From: Diogma glabrata
Taxonomy: Eukaryota > Arthropoda > Insecta > Diptera > Cylindrotomidae
DNA: 64,000 bases
NCBI GenBank assembly: GCA_963693315.1
Contig: OY856186.1
Span: forward strand, 370,724,850-370,788,849
Direction: 5' to 3'
Under the pieces are notes generated by a model that saw nothing but the letters and a program-made list of their open reading frames with translations, did no database searches and was not told where the DNA came from. The position numbers were made by a program, and so were the translations under genes. This document shows positions 52,729 through 64,000 of the stretch, piece by piece. Position 1 is the stretch's first letter. Every line of letters starts with the position of its first letter.

Positions 52729-53770
52729 GTCTTGGTTCCTCACTTAAATCCGTCTTCCTGTGAAACTTTTACGAGCTATTCACCGTTTCTGATGGGCTGA
52801 AAAGAGGCATAACCGAAATCACAGGTTGCAGCTAGTTGGAAAGTTAATCCCAATGCAGGTAACTCTTCAAATGTTCCTAATAGTGATTCCATTAATGGGA
52901 ATTCACAGCATTTATTAGTGTTTGGCAAACCCATTTTTCAACAAATATAAAAAAAGTTGATTCCAATTTCGTTCGGTCACCGAAATCGAAATTTTTCGTT
53001 AAAATCTGACATACCAACCAAACGAAAACCACATTAATTACGTTTGCTGGTTTGCACTTTACTCAATTGTGTTGTGAATTGTTTTGTGACTTATAAAACC
53101 ATAAAAAAATATTGTACGCGCCAAACAAAATTTAACATGATGCAGTTCAAAATTCAAAGTAAAATCTACGTATGGGTGTAGGTGTAAAGATCAGAACATT
53201 AACGGAAGACGAAAAAAGATGTAAGGAACCTTGTGGAAGGCTACCTAAACTAAAAGTGACTGTAATCAAAGATGTTTGTAAGATAGGATTTATTAAAGCT
53301 GTCGATAAATTAGACGTACATGGCAGTAATATTGTTGAAAATTAGAGAGTATGGAAACAGAATTTCAATATTTTTCCAAAGCTATTGAGCTGTCGAAAAA
53401 ACAGAAGAAGTCCATAGTAATTATTTTTTTAAATGAAATTGATTGATTATTGAAATAAAAATCGCAAAGAAAACGCTTGGTGTCAAATATAATTAATTTT
53501 AAACTTAATACAGCAACTCATGCAAATGATTGACCGCTAATTTATTCCAAAAAATTTATATCTGTTGCTTTAGAAAAAGGTTAAAGTACAGTAGAAGCTT
53601 ATGGAGATATATCGTTGGAAGTTATAGGAAAATGTAAACTTGTGTTCAAATCTTTACGGGAACAGTTATAAAAGAACGCCATTTTTAGATTGTTAGACAT
53701 TTAGCCAGAACGTCTGAATAAAATAAAAAATTTGATAATTAACTCACCAACTTTGAAAACGTTTCATGAG
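52729..53770. other. No clear gene; possible decayed coding near 53160-53340
   Basis: At 53173 an ATG opens about 57 codons (MGVGVKIRTLTEDEKRCKEP then CGRLPKLKVTVIKDVCKIGF) ending in TAG. It is not assigned. Given the gypsy RNase H fragment just downstream, it could be pol or host sequence. Confidence 0.3.
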
Positions 53771-53900
53771 AAAAATGAAGTTTTAAGGAAGTATGACAGC
53801 AGTAAAGATTGTATTGGGTGCGGCATTATGTGGGAAGGGAAGTTTATAAATTTACTTTAACGAAATAACTCAAGTAGAAAAGGAAATGCTTGCAATCAAG
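53771..53900 (+). pseudogene. Gypsy-type RNase H fragment
   Basis: Reads VLRKYDSSKDCIGCGIMWEG then KFINLL, a stop, then YFNEITQVEKEMLAIK in another frame. This is the D-A-S-x-x-G-I-G ... EKEMLAI pattern of Ty3/gypsy RNase H. It is isolated and decayed. Confidence 0.7.
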
Positions 53901-55199
53901 GTGTAAATAAGCGAGTGGATAAACAAGTTAAAAAAGGCTCGGAAGTTCCAAGATAAAATCCCGGTCAAACCTGAGTTTCCTCAAAGCGTTAGAGCTCAAA
54001 AAGCAAGCTCAAAGGTGTTTTTAAGCTTTTCTTGAAAATCTACATAAACCAATAAATCAAATTTGTGTGATGATATCGATTTGTTTAACTAACTTTAACT
54101 AACTTCTGTATTTTATGTCTTACTTTGACAAGGTTGAATCTTTAAATATTAAATTGTTGTCTCCATATAGCTTACCTGAAAATAAAAAAAAACATTTGAT
54201 TAAATTGATAAAAGTTAATATTTTAGTTATTTGAGGATTTCTCTCATAGGGGCTGATATGAAAATGAAAAATTTATCTTTAATTTTTGCATGTGCCATCG
54301 CTTATCTTAAAACAAAGTACTAGATGACATTCTAGATAATTTTGCTAAGTTCAGAAGTCTAACATAATTTAGTAATACAATTCCAAAGGATCGATTTAAA
54401 AATTTACTGAATGAAAAAATAAGCCTTTTCCAGGCTTTCATGACATGATAACGTATGAAAAATATGCCTCTACAAGACAAACACTAATTGAACTAAAACT
54501 GTCGGTAAAAGTGTCAACTTAGAACACAAAATATACATTTTTCCAACCACATCGACGACAACCAAGGTAGTGCATACTAATTATATATATCGCTAAGAGG
54601 AAAATTATTGGATACTATTGATTTTTAATTCTATTAATTTTTATTTCTGTAAATAAATATAATATTCCTGATAATTTCCCTAGGGAAAGGACAGCGATAA
54701 TTAGAAAAGAAAAAGAAAATCTTGATAGCAAGTTGATTGAGAATACCACGAGGCCGTAGGCCGAGGGCTGTTATCAATATCATTTGCTTGAGGAATTTTC
54801 CAAAAAATTTTGAGAATTTATCACCGGTCGAGAGGAATTCGTTTAGAAATTTTTTTGAAATTTTTAATTTCTTTATATTATTCTTTATATTTTATGCATT
54901 ATGCGTGCGCTGTTTTTATTTATTCTGGTCTACTATAAATCCATCGAGGCATCAAACAAAATTAATTTCCCTATTATTAGGATAAATAAAAATTGAATGA
55001 TGTCAAGAGTCATCAAGTCATTTTAGAGATTTTCATTGGGTTACATTCAAATAAAAATGAAGCAAAAAATTTTCTGTGAAATATATTTAATACCTTTGTC
55101 GCAAACGTATCTGCTCTCACACCTTAAAATAAAAGAATGTGATTGCTATTTTAAAATATATTTCAGATATCTTAATATGGGAATTTTAACGTTTACAGA
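53901..55199. other. No gene recognised
   Basis: AT-rich, with short ORFs. The 82-codon ORF at 54737 starts MRIPRGRRPRAVINIICLRN from a small GC-richer block ('cgaggccgtaggccgagggc') but lacks family resemblance. Confidence 0.4.
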
Positions 55200-56262
55200 A
55201 CAAAACGTAGAAGAGGGGGTGATGTTACGGTTGGACTCAAGTACATGGTTACTGGTAAATCAAAAAGTCATAATAGAGGGACTTGATGAATCTTTGGTAT
55301 ATGATCCAGGTTTACTTAAAAATAGCAGATCTGCATTCATTTTAAAATTGGACAAAATGGCGGCGGTCTCCCGAACACCTGTAAGTTTGAATCTGCAATA
55401 ACTTCTAATCGTGGATTTTAATCTTGGTAGATAAGGTTGGTAGATAGTACTGTTTCCAATATTTCTTCATACTAACTTCCAGTCTGTCACTTATATGGTA
55501 AATTTTTTAATTTATTTCAATTTGTTGCTTTTTTCAGTGTCTTTATTGACACTACAGCCTACGATAATGATGCTGTTATGATAAAACATACGAAAAAGGT
55601 TTCAATTAGTATGAGAAAATAATGATCACTTTTAGGACACATGGATCAAAGTGGCGGGGGCTACCATACAACTGCTGACTTTTCTTATTTTTTGTTTAAG
55701 TTTCTTGGGAGCATACAGACTTCGTTGATTAATCAATTTTGATAAAACTTTGACCAAAGATGGAGATTTAAATAACAAAGAACTGATAAGCTTTAAGACA
55801 AGATTGGGATAAGTGGTGAGGGCGTCTCGAGCATCTGTTTATTTGAAACTTCAGTGACATCAGTTCCTGATAATCGATTTTGAATAAAATTGATAAACAT
55901 GCTAAAAATATGATTTGCAACAGTTATGCATTTTAACTTCGGGTTTGTCACTTCCGGTAAAAAATTTATTTTTATTTTTCTACTTGTACAATAAAATTTT
56001 TGTTTGTTGGGATACAACAGCTTTCTTTAACGAACTAATTTTGATGAAACTTTAGCAAAAGATGAAGAATTATAGAAGAAGGAACTCTAAGCTTTTGAAC
56101 GATAATATGCAAAGTGGTAAGGGTCTCCGGAACATCTGTTTTTAATAATTAGAACTCCATAAAATCTATAGAGATAATTATTAATTGAAACATTTGGTGG
56201 ATATTAGCCCACGATATATCCAGAACATTTTGTTTTCAGAGCTGTGGTGAAGTAAGCCTAAA
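55200..56262 (+). repeat. Repeat 'R2', single-unit copy
   Basis: Colinear with parts of 23255-25275: 'agatctgcattcattttaaa', 'tggcgg.ggtctcccgaac', 'ctgtttccaatatttct', 'cttgggagcatacagactt', 'cttccggtaaaa', 'tccagaaca.t.tgtt.tc', 'agagctgtggtgaagt'. It has one unit where the 23-25-kb copy has about three. Confidence 0.83.
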
Positions 56263-58140
56263 AAGTATATGAATTTAAATTAAATCAAAAATTACAACAA
56301 AACTCCACCCATTTGTATAAGATTTTGGGTTTTGGAACGTAAGAATCGATTTTCTTTCATAGTCTTGTGAACAAAATAGGAAAAGTTGACCACAAAATAG
56401 AAAAGACAAGTTAATGACTTTTCACTGATGTTTTTTTATATTGATTATTTTTGTTGTTAAGATGTTCCATTCTTGTTTGAATATTTGAAATTATGTGGTG
56501 GGAAAAAAATTTTTTAAGGGGACATGGAAAATGGTCATTATTTGGAAATTTTGCGCCAAAAATGAAAGCTGATGTGATCTGTTGATCTATTGTCAAAATT
56601 AAAATTACGAACATTATAATTTTACAAGAACAAATAAATTTACAAGCAAATATTTGTCTAATCTAATATCTTTTGTTATCTAATAAGTTATTGGTTTAAA
56701 TATTTAGTGAATAAAGAAAAAGGAACCGAAAGGAAAATTGTCGTCATTCTTTTTGTCAAATTAAACAAAGAAGAGTAAAAAAAAGTTGTGCGTGGAGTCC
56801 CTCCGCGCGGAAGAAGTGAAACTTCGTAATGTGGAAATAAAAACATATTACATTCTTTTAAAAGTCATTAATTATTAGTGAACTCATACTGTTCATATTC
56901 TTTAAGACAAACTTTATTAACATTGCTTACAATTCACAATTGATCGCATCTTTTAATTATCATTTTCGAGTGGAGAAACATCCAAATCTATAACATTTAC
57001 AATAGGATTATGATAACTAAAGTAAGACACGAAATGTTTGAGTTCTATTTTTTCAATATTTCTTGCAAAAACTGCATTTTTTCTTGTTTAAAATATTTCA
57101 ACTTAAAATGATAAGAAAATGAGTCTTTTATTAGGAGTCTTCTAGTAGCTGAAGGACATTTTATCTGGGTCTGAATATAATTTCTTTTTGTGGATTGCTG
57201 GACAAACTGTAAGAAAGTTTTCAAATTTTGATGTGTGTGAATTTTTATTTCCCATAATGTAAATTTTTGAATTTTCTTTTTATAAGAGATTTCTAATCTA
57301 ATACCGGATTCGTGGTAATCACGTAATCATTCACGTTAATTGAAATACATTTAAATCAATTTATCAGTTATCGTGTTTGATTGTAAAGAAATTGATCAGA
57401 ACTTGCGTGTTGCATTTTATCAGCTTTATTGTTTATGCCTTATGGGGAGTGGACAAAGATTTGGTTTAAGATTAATGACATACCGAAATATAAGAGTAAT
57501 GATCCAAGCAAATAAGTCGATGTAAACAACGATCTATGGTCGCAGAGAACTGTAAGGGAGCTCGACTGAACCAATCGAAACAATAGGAACCAGAGGAAGA
57601 AAACGTCAGAAGCCAAGTAGAAGAGAGTTATTATGGAATAGGTTGGATGGTTGAAAATTCTATTTTAAATTGTAATTCTGTTTTGAGTAGCTACAAAACT
57701 TTGTTTTTTAGTGTAGTTTTTATGTATATAATATATAAAATGATGTTTTAACGTAATTTAAATTTAAGGCAAGTTGTGCCACGACTCAGGGTAAATTGGG
57801 TGCTTGACCAACTGGTGGACTTTCACGGTCTACCAGACCTCTTACTATACTACTCGTTAAAACAAAGTTCAACTTAATTAACTTAAAAGTAAATCTAATA
57901 GTAAATTGATGCCAAAATATTTAATTATTTAAAAGCCAATGGGCTTCAGAACGGCAATGTTTAGATCTTTTCGATCCAAACAAGGTTGTTCTGGAGATAA
58001 ATTTTTTTAAAATGAGTGTTTTTTTTAAATATTTTAAAAATGTTTTGCTTGTTGTTTGATGTACCGCAGGAATGAGTATAAACCCCTCCGCTAATACACA
58101 CTTACGATTCCGAAAACTTTGATGTACCTATTTCTTTATG
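56263..58140. other. No gene recognised
   Basis: Low coding potential. Two small GC-richer patches (56785-56830 with 'cctccgcgcgg'; 57770-57840) have no ORF. 57530-57640 is purine-rich ('gaaccagaggaagaaaacg') and could be an LTR or element leader; this was not resolved. Confidence 0.4.
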
Positions 58141-58356
58141 GGCAGTTTTCACCAATGATATTTTGTCAGGCCCTTTTTCCTTGGCGGAGTGACGGATTTA
58201 AACAAAGCTTTACTACAATCCCGCAAACTTAGAGTAGAGCAAAGTTTTCGTTTTATCAGGGAGGTTTGGGGTGACGGGAAAGCAGGGAATGGACCTAATT
58301 GTTTAAGGTTGGTTTTCACTAATGCTATTTTGTCAGGCCCTGGGTCCTTGGCAGAA
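58141..58356. repeat. Direct repeat of about 48 bp, 168 bp apart
   Basis: 'ttttgtcaggccct' with 'tccttggc' and the preceding 'gttttcac.aatg.ta' occur at 58145-58187 and 58313-58355. The 74-codon ORF over this interval (58189-58413) has no family resemblance. Confidence 0.7.
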
Positions 58357-58874
58357 TATCCACAAAGCTATGCTAAAAAGAAATTCACATTTTTTCAGTG
58401 TTTGTTGTATTAGAGCATAGCCTGTTGGAGCGTTGTTGGGTGTTGTGACCGTGGACTGTTAGGATTTTGGAGTTTTGTAATTTCGGAAATACTTTTTGAA
58501 ATTTATGAAATAATTTAGTATTTTTGAGTTTTGTGTTATTTGGAATTCTGTAATTTATGATATAATTTTTGGAACTTTGAACTTTTTGAAATTTTTAGAA
58601 ACATTTACATAAATTTTAAATAATTTTGAAAATTTTTGTACTTTTTGAAATATTTGGAAATTTCAAATAATTTTGTTTAAATGCTATTGACATTTGTAAT
58701 TTTTATGTTTTTAAATTATTTTGAATTCTTAAGAACTTATTTGTTTAGATTATAATTTGTTTTTGGAAAATGATGAATTGCTAACATAACTAAAAGGAGG
58801 AGAGTAGTGGCCTGATGGCGACCCCTCTTGAAGCCTTAGGTGATACATTAGGCAAGCGTTTTTCGTTTTTTTTT
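58357..58874. other. No gene; AT-rich
   Basis: 'ttttggaatttt'-like words recall the AT-rich array of repeat R but are not clearly part of a copy. Confidence 0.4.
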
Positions 58875-60235
58875 TAAATAGTTAGTTACTTTGGTCTGAA
58901 AGACCTAAGTATTACATTCATGAGCTCAAAGTGAAATTTTTACCCCAACTTTTTTTGACATTTCTCGACGTTTTAGGACCTCCTGATTCTAAAAAAGCAA
59001 AAAAAAAAATGTGTGTCTGTCTGTCGGCCGGCCGCCGTCATTACCTACGCTGCAGGGAAAACCGCTGGAGGGATTTGAAAATTTCTTTTTTCTAAAAATA
59101 GGTATACTCAAGTGACAGGTCCGAAAGGACGCTGTGTTCGATAACTGTACCGGAAGTGTGTCAAAAAATCATTATGTGTGTCAAAAATAGCAAATTTTCA
59201 TGTTTTTGGCTTAAAAAACGTTCATTTTAAGTGATTACGAGTAGGAACATTAAATTTGGAGAAATCTTGATGGTAGGGATTGATATGTGAGATCAAAAAC
59301 TAGATTATTGCATTATAAGTTTGTCAAAAAAATGTTGTCAAGTGTGTCAAAAGAGATTTTTTTTTTATTTTTACCCAATTTTTTGGAAAAAATAAAATTG
59401 TTTGTTTGAAATGAAATTTTATTATTATTATTGAGAATTATGGCATTATAAGTTTGTCAAAAAAATGTTGTCAAGTGTGTCAAAAAATAATTTCATTTAT
59501 TTTTTAGCCAATTTTTTGGAAAAAAATGTAGCTGTTTTTATGACGTATATGTAATTGAAAATGAAATTGAACATAGAAATTTTTGAATTTGTTATGATTG
59601 TTATTTGTAATATTTCAAAAACTATGAAATATTTTTGGAATTTTGAAAAAGTTTGTATTTTTGATTTTGTAATAATGTTTGCATTATTTTTAGAATTTCG
59701 GAAAAAGTTTTAATTTCTGATTTCGTAAGAATTTTTGGAATATTTTTGGAATTTTGAAAAATTTTTAATTTTTGATTTTATTATAATTTTTGGAATTTTG
59801 AAAAAATTTTCAATTTTTGATTTTGTAATAATTTTTGCAATAGTTTTAGAATTTTGGAAAAGTTTGAATTTTTAAGAATTTTTGGAATATTATCGGAATT
59901 TAGAAAAAGTTTAAACATTTGATTTCATTCTAGTTTTTGGAATATTTTTGAAATTTTGAAAAGGTTTGATTTTATTTAATTTAACAATACTTTGGAATTT
60001 TGATTATAATTTTCCGGTAACGTATTGATATTTCATGTAAGTGATGCAATAAGTTTTTAAACAGATATAAAAAATACTTGTACTTTAACAAAGAGTTATG
60101 TTTGATATACATCACTGCCCAAAACTAAAAACCATATCCTCGTGAAAGTTTTTTCCCGAAAACTATATCAAAATTCTTTACCCAGACCGAAGTCTTGATA
60201 TCTCAGAGCTGTGAGATTTCAGCCCCTCCATATTT
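58875..60235 (+). repeat. Composite repeat 'R', copy D
   Basis: Starts 'tactttggtctgaaagacct', with 'ctcgacgttttaggacct', 'gtgtgtctgtctgtcggccg', the 'aagtgtgtcaaa' tandem (about two full units), the AT-rich array and the end 'tctcagagctgtgagatttc'. It lacks the 'taaatggagaggtttttgag' stretch that copies A-C carry, an internal deletion. Confidence 0.87.
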
Positions 60236-62186
60236 TATTGTTTAAATTTGCTCGTTAAGTGGTCGGTTAACAGGACCTCTGAATGGAGCTGTTGTTGGGG
60301 TACAAGCAGCAAGCGCAACAACTCGCCGTCCACAAGACCTTCATTTAACAAGATGGCGAAAAGAACTGTTTTCTCACATTAAACTCACACCTCAGATTAG
60401 TGTTTGAGTGTCAAATATATTTGCACCATTTTAATAAAAACATGCAACTACGGACTATTTCGAATATTTCTCTAAAAGTAAGAATATTCATATATAAAGA
60501 AATTCGTTAATAATTTGTCAATTTATTTCGATTCCGGCCTTTAAAATAAAACAAACATAAAAGCATTTATATATATCAATAATATTTCAACATTTTTTTT
60601 TCTCTCAGTTGATTATTTTGATGCGTCATAATGTCAATTAGTAATATGTACCTGCTTTTTTGTCTAAATAAATGATGAACATTTTTGTTTGTAAAGCTTA
60701 GTAATAGTGTTACATGTAGGGCTAATACAGCTGTTCAAATTAATTTTGTCAAGAAGTCGTTTGGTCAGATGATATATGGAAATTTATAATTTGGGCACGA
60801 AGAAAGGGATAATGGAAAAAGAAACAAAAGACTGAAAAATCTTTCTTTATATACTTGACCATTTTGTTCAGTCATGAGATTACATCAAATGAATATCACA
60901 TTTCACGTGTGTTGTGACTTGTGAAGTAAAAAAAACTTTTTTATAATAGTTTATTTTATGAGTAGGTAAATTTTAATCAAAAGAGAATAATGTAAATATA
61001 AATAAAATATTAAAGATTGTGTAATTTTTAATACAAGTTTTTTAACTTTTATATGTGCAGATAAAAATTAAATTTTTATAAATTGTATCAAATTTTATTA
61101 AAATAGTTTCTATTTGTGCTCTTCTTTAAAAAAAATACAAAATAATTAAAGAGGTATTTTTCGGTTATCATGCATTAGAATATTGTTTTTTTATTGCTAA
61201 AAAAACAAAACTAGCTGAAATAATTCCGGAAGTCATTGGGCTTATAAGTTATGGTTCAAACAATACAAAATGTTGATTAATAATCCAGATGTTTATTGTA
61301 TTTGGATGTTAGAATTGTTGATTTATATTTGGAAAAAGGAAACAATAACAAAAGACATTTGGAAATTATTGTGAGCCGTGACATTATTTACAGCTAGCAA
61401 ATTTGACGAAAAGAATTCCACCACTGATTAAATTGCATATTTGTGATCTTGCTTATAAAGAAAATCAAATCGTCGTTGGGTATTTCGTATTGTTTTAGAG
61501 GTGATAAGTATATATTAGTGGGCATCGGGTCTTACAAATATAAAAATGCAGGGACCGGTTACCCAAATTCTAAACATCGGTATTTAAAAGTTAGCCTGAG
61601 TAAGCTGGGGAATTCCCGAGGACTCAGTGTTTAGTTAGATATATATCATCTGATTTCAAGTAGTATTCAGCAAAAATTCATTTACATATTTTTTCATTCC
61701 ATTAACTCAAGGTGTAATTTTTAATCCAAAACCGAAATTAATTTTGCTGAGATGATATTCATCATGTTTTATTTATTACAAAGATTTGTATTAAATCATC
61801 ACGTTTAAAAAATAAAATACCACAAACTACCGCATAAATCAAATAATTTTTCTATATAAACAGCAAATAAATTAACCGTCATTATTTCAATAATATAATT
61901 GTAATTTTAGCTATCGGGCGATTTAAGTTAATATATTCTTGCATTCGGTTAGATTTTCTTCTGTTTCGCAAAGGTTTTTCATATTACGTCAACAGCAACA
62001 GCCTGATTTATGAATATAACGATATAATAATAAGATTCACGATTTTCACATTTTGTTTATTGATTTATATAATTTTTGTTATAATAATGTCAAAAAAGTG
62101 ATCAATAAATTAAATATTTGAACTTTCTCTTCAAATAAATCTATAAATACATTTTTCACAAACCACCTACGTAAGGTAGTTTTTTT
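60236..62186. other. No gene; includes the block shared with 35.8-36.1 kb
   Basis: 60470-60750 resembles 35790-36070. Elsewhere there are only short ORFs, for example 63 codons at 61443, which are not recognised. Confidence 0.45.
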
Positions 62187-62299
62187 TTAAGGAGCATGTA
62201 AACGAGCAACTAAAAATATGTATTGCCGGGCAATATTGCTGAAAATATTGCCCGGCCACACATTGCCGTAAAAAGTTGCTCGTTTACAGGCTCCTTTAA
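62187..62299. repeat. Foldback/MITE-like element flanked by TTAA
   Basis: TTAA is followed by GGAGCATGTAAACGAGCAAC, and the other end reads GTTGCTCGTTTACAGGCTCC followed by TTTAA. Inside, CCGGGCAATATT and AATATTGCCCGG form a perfect 12-bp hairpin around 'gctgaa'. The TTAA flanks are suggestive of a piggyBac-type target, but the termini do not settle the family. Confidence 0.75.
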
Positions 62300-63430
62300 A
62301 GGAAATTTAAATATAACAATAATTGTTACAAATTTTCCAATTAATTTTATTTCAATCATTTTTCCGCAACATAGAAGAAAAAATAAATAAATTTCTCTTT
62401 CAAATTAAAATAAAATAAAACCTCCATATGGTCAACATGATATTAAAAACTACAAAACTATAATAATCATAATTTCCGGATTAATATTTATATATTAAAA
62501 AAAAAGTTTAATTATCAAAACTTGTACATGCTTAAAGTTATTACTTGTTCTTTTTTTGTTTTCTTCCATCTAATGTGTATATATACTTAAGGAAACCTTT
62601 AAGATTCAAAAAAATCGTCGTGCTTTTAAAGATTTTTTTTATTGTTTGCTGTTTCTGTTTGTTTTAGTTTTATTTGTTTTAATTTGATTGTTTCTTAGAT
62701 TTATGAATTTAATATATTTTTTTTTATATAAGTGAAATTAAACAAAAAAATATTTTTTTGAATAAGAGAAAACTGTAATTTATTGGATTTGAAAGGAGAA
62801 GATGATTTGACTTTTTTTTTTGGTGATGAGGAGGGACTTTGATTTGAATAGAAATTGAAAGTTTTTTTTTTGTTAAAATTTTATTGTTTATTTTTAACAA
62901 CAGCTTGGGATATATGAACTTTAAAATTTTAAGCTTTTCTTAAAATGTTTTTGAAACTGTTATTAAAGTTGAAAATGTTAAGGATCGTTGAACCATGGAA
63001 TAATATGCATATCGGTGACAAAAGCCACACTGTGAAATTAGTTAATATTTCTAAGGCAATCCGAAGCATTTCAATTGGATTCGAGGAATTATACAAAAAA
63101 TTGTTCACATGAAGACAAACATGTTCACCACAAAAGCTCCAAAACTTATCGGTATCTTGTTCCTAAGAATAAGAAACGCATATTTTCTTAATATCTGATG
63201 GTATGAATTTCAAGTTTATGATTTTATTTTTTGAGGATCTGCAGCGTAAAACTTTAAAAAACGTACTAACTAATGACACTAAGTTTTTGTAAGTTCCTGA
63301 TTATCAATTAGCTTCGAATTTTTTGAATTAAAAAAAAATAACAAAATACAGCAGCGACCAACATATCTGCAAATTTCTTAAATCGCGAAAAAAATTTGAG
63401 ACACCAGGAGCAAAACATTATCCACAATAT
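62300..63430. other. No gene recognised
   Basis: AT-rich with many T runs. Nothing beyond short ORFs. Confidence 0.45.
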
Positions 63431-63740
63431 ATGAATAGAAAGATATCAGATTTCAGATATCAGCACCACCTCGTACCAGATCCAGGTACCACATACCGGA
63501 AACCCAATACCAGATACCATCTATGAGACACCAAACACCAGAGCCCAAATCCAAGAAACTCGAACCCAGAAACAAGATACCAGATATCAGATACCGTAAG
63601 CCAGATACCAAAATCAAATACCATATACCAGATCCTAGATACCAGAACCAGATCCTAGATACCAGAACCAGATACTAGACACTAGACACCAGACACCAGA
63701 CACTAGAAACCAGATACCATATACTATATACCATATACAT
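63431..63740. repeat. Diverged edge of the terminal heptamer array
   Basis: 'agatacc', 'agatcct', 'agacacc' and similar heptamer-like words fill this segment and become purer towards the right. Confidence 0.75.
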
Positions 63741-64000
63741 TATACCATATACCATATACCATATACCATATACCATATACCATATACCATATACCATATA
63801 CCATATACCATATACCATATACCATATACCATATACCATATACCATATACCATATACCATATACCATATACCATATACCATATACCATATACCATATACC
63901 ATATACCATATACCATATACCATATACCATATACCATATACCATATACCATATACCATATACTATATACCATATACCATATACCATATACCATATACCAT
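63741..64000. repeat. Heptanucleotide array ACCATAT, near-pure, runs off the window
   Basis: About 31 consecutive perfect units run to roughly 63960, then one variant ('actatat') and further units to the window edge. Because seven is not a multiple of three, all three minus-strand frames give the same MVYGIWY peptide repeat. Those ORFs are artefacts. Confidence 0.95.

Noticed and set aside
55036..55401. 121-codon ORF
   Set aside because: Its second half is repeat R2 sequence and the first half has no resemblance; taken as chance.
63675..63993. Three overlapping ORFs encoding MVYGIWY repeats
   Set aside because: A heptamer array gives the same peptide in all three frames; not a gene.

Overview
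The window is strongly AT-rich eukaryotic DNA with spliceosomal-type signals, long stretches without coding sequence, dense tandem repeats and nested transposable elements. The element set (copia-type and gypsy-type LTR retrotransposons, a jockey/CR1-like LINE, ZMYM1-like and GTF2IRD2/SCAND3-like hAT transposases) suggests an insect, perhaps a dipteran; that assignment is inference. No host gene can be named. There is no operon, rRNA gene, CRISPR array or plasmid feature. The only hints of host genes are a signal-peptide-like exon at 6133-6259 with good splice sites and two or three unrecognised small ORFs.

Layout. 470-3500 is a decayed 9-bp minisatellite with a higher-order period of about 1.08 kb. 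4.86-5.78 kb carries four copies of a primer-binding-site-like motif. 7.43-12.05 kb holds a decayed gypsy integrase and, next to or inside it, a decayed copia element on the minus strand with short LTRs. 12.68-16.43 kb is a clean nest: a minus-strand LINE 3' end split by a nearly intact hAT element (13127-16324) with a perfect 8-bp target duplication. 19.3-20.96 kb holds a dead hAT transposase and a second LINE 3' end. 21.5-25.3 kb is a large composite repeat whose parts recur at 36.9-38.4, 50.2-50.7, 55.2-56.3 and 58.9-60.2 kb. 25.5-29.8 kb contains gag, LTR and pol remnants of gypsy-like elements and a head-to-head pair of tRNA-derived (SINE-like) sequences. 31305-34590 is a DNA-transposon-like unit with inverted repeats of about 0.5 kb around a zinc-finger-like ORF. 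39.8-42.5 kb holds two GACTCA hexamer arrays. 43.0-45.24 kb is a 5'-truncated LINE with an open reverse transcriptase frame and a poly(A) tail. 45822-47810 is a young non-autonomous LTR element with apparently identical 342-bp LTRs, a target duplication, a PBS, a polypurine tract and a perfect 68-bp-stem palindrome. 49.4-50.2 kb is a 134-bp satellite, 50.8-51.4 kb a minisatellite of about 60 bp, and 51447-52720 a deleted hAT element. The window ends inside an ACCATAT-type heptamer array.

How it fits together. The window reads as a repeat graveyard containing a few young insertions. Insertion order can be read in places: the LINE is older than the hAT at 13127-16324, and the gypsy remnant is probably older than copia. 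The best candidates for undescribed biology are the young non-autonomous LTR element with its palindrome, the long-inverted-repeat transposon at 31-34.6 kb, and the composite repeat family with variable internal copy numbers.
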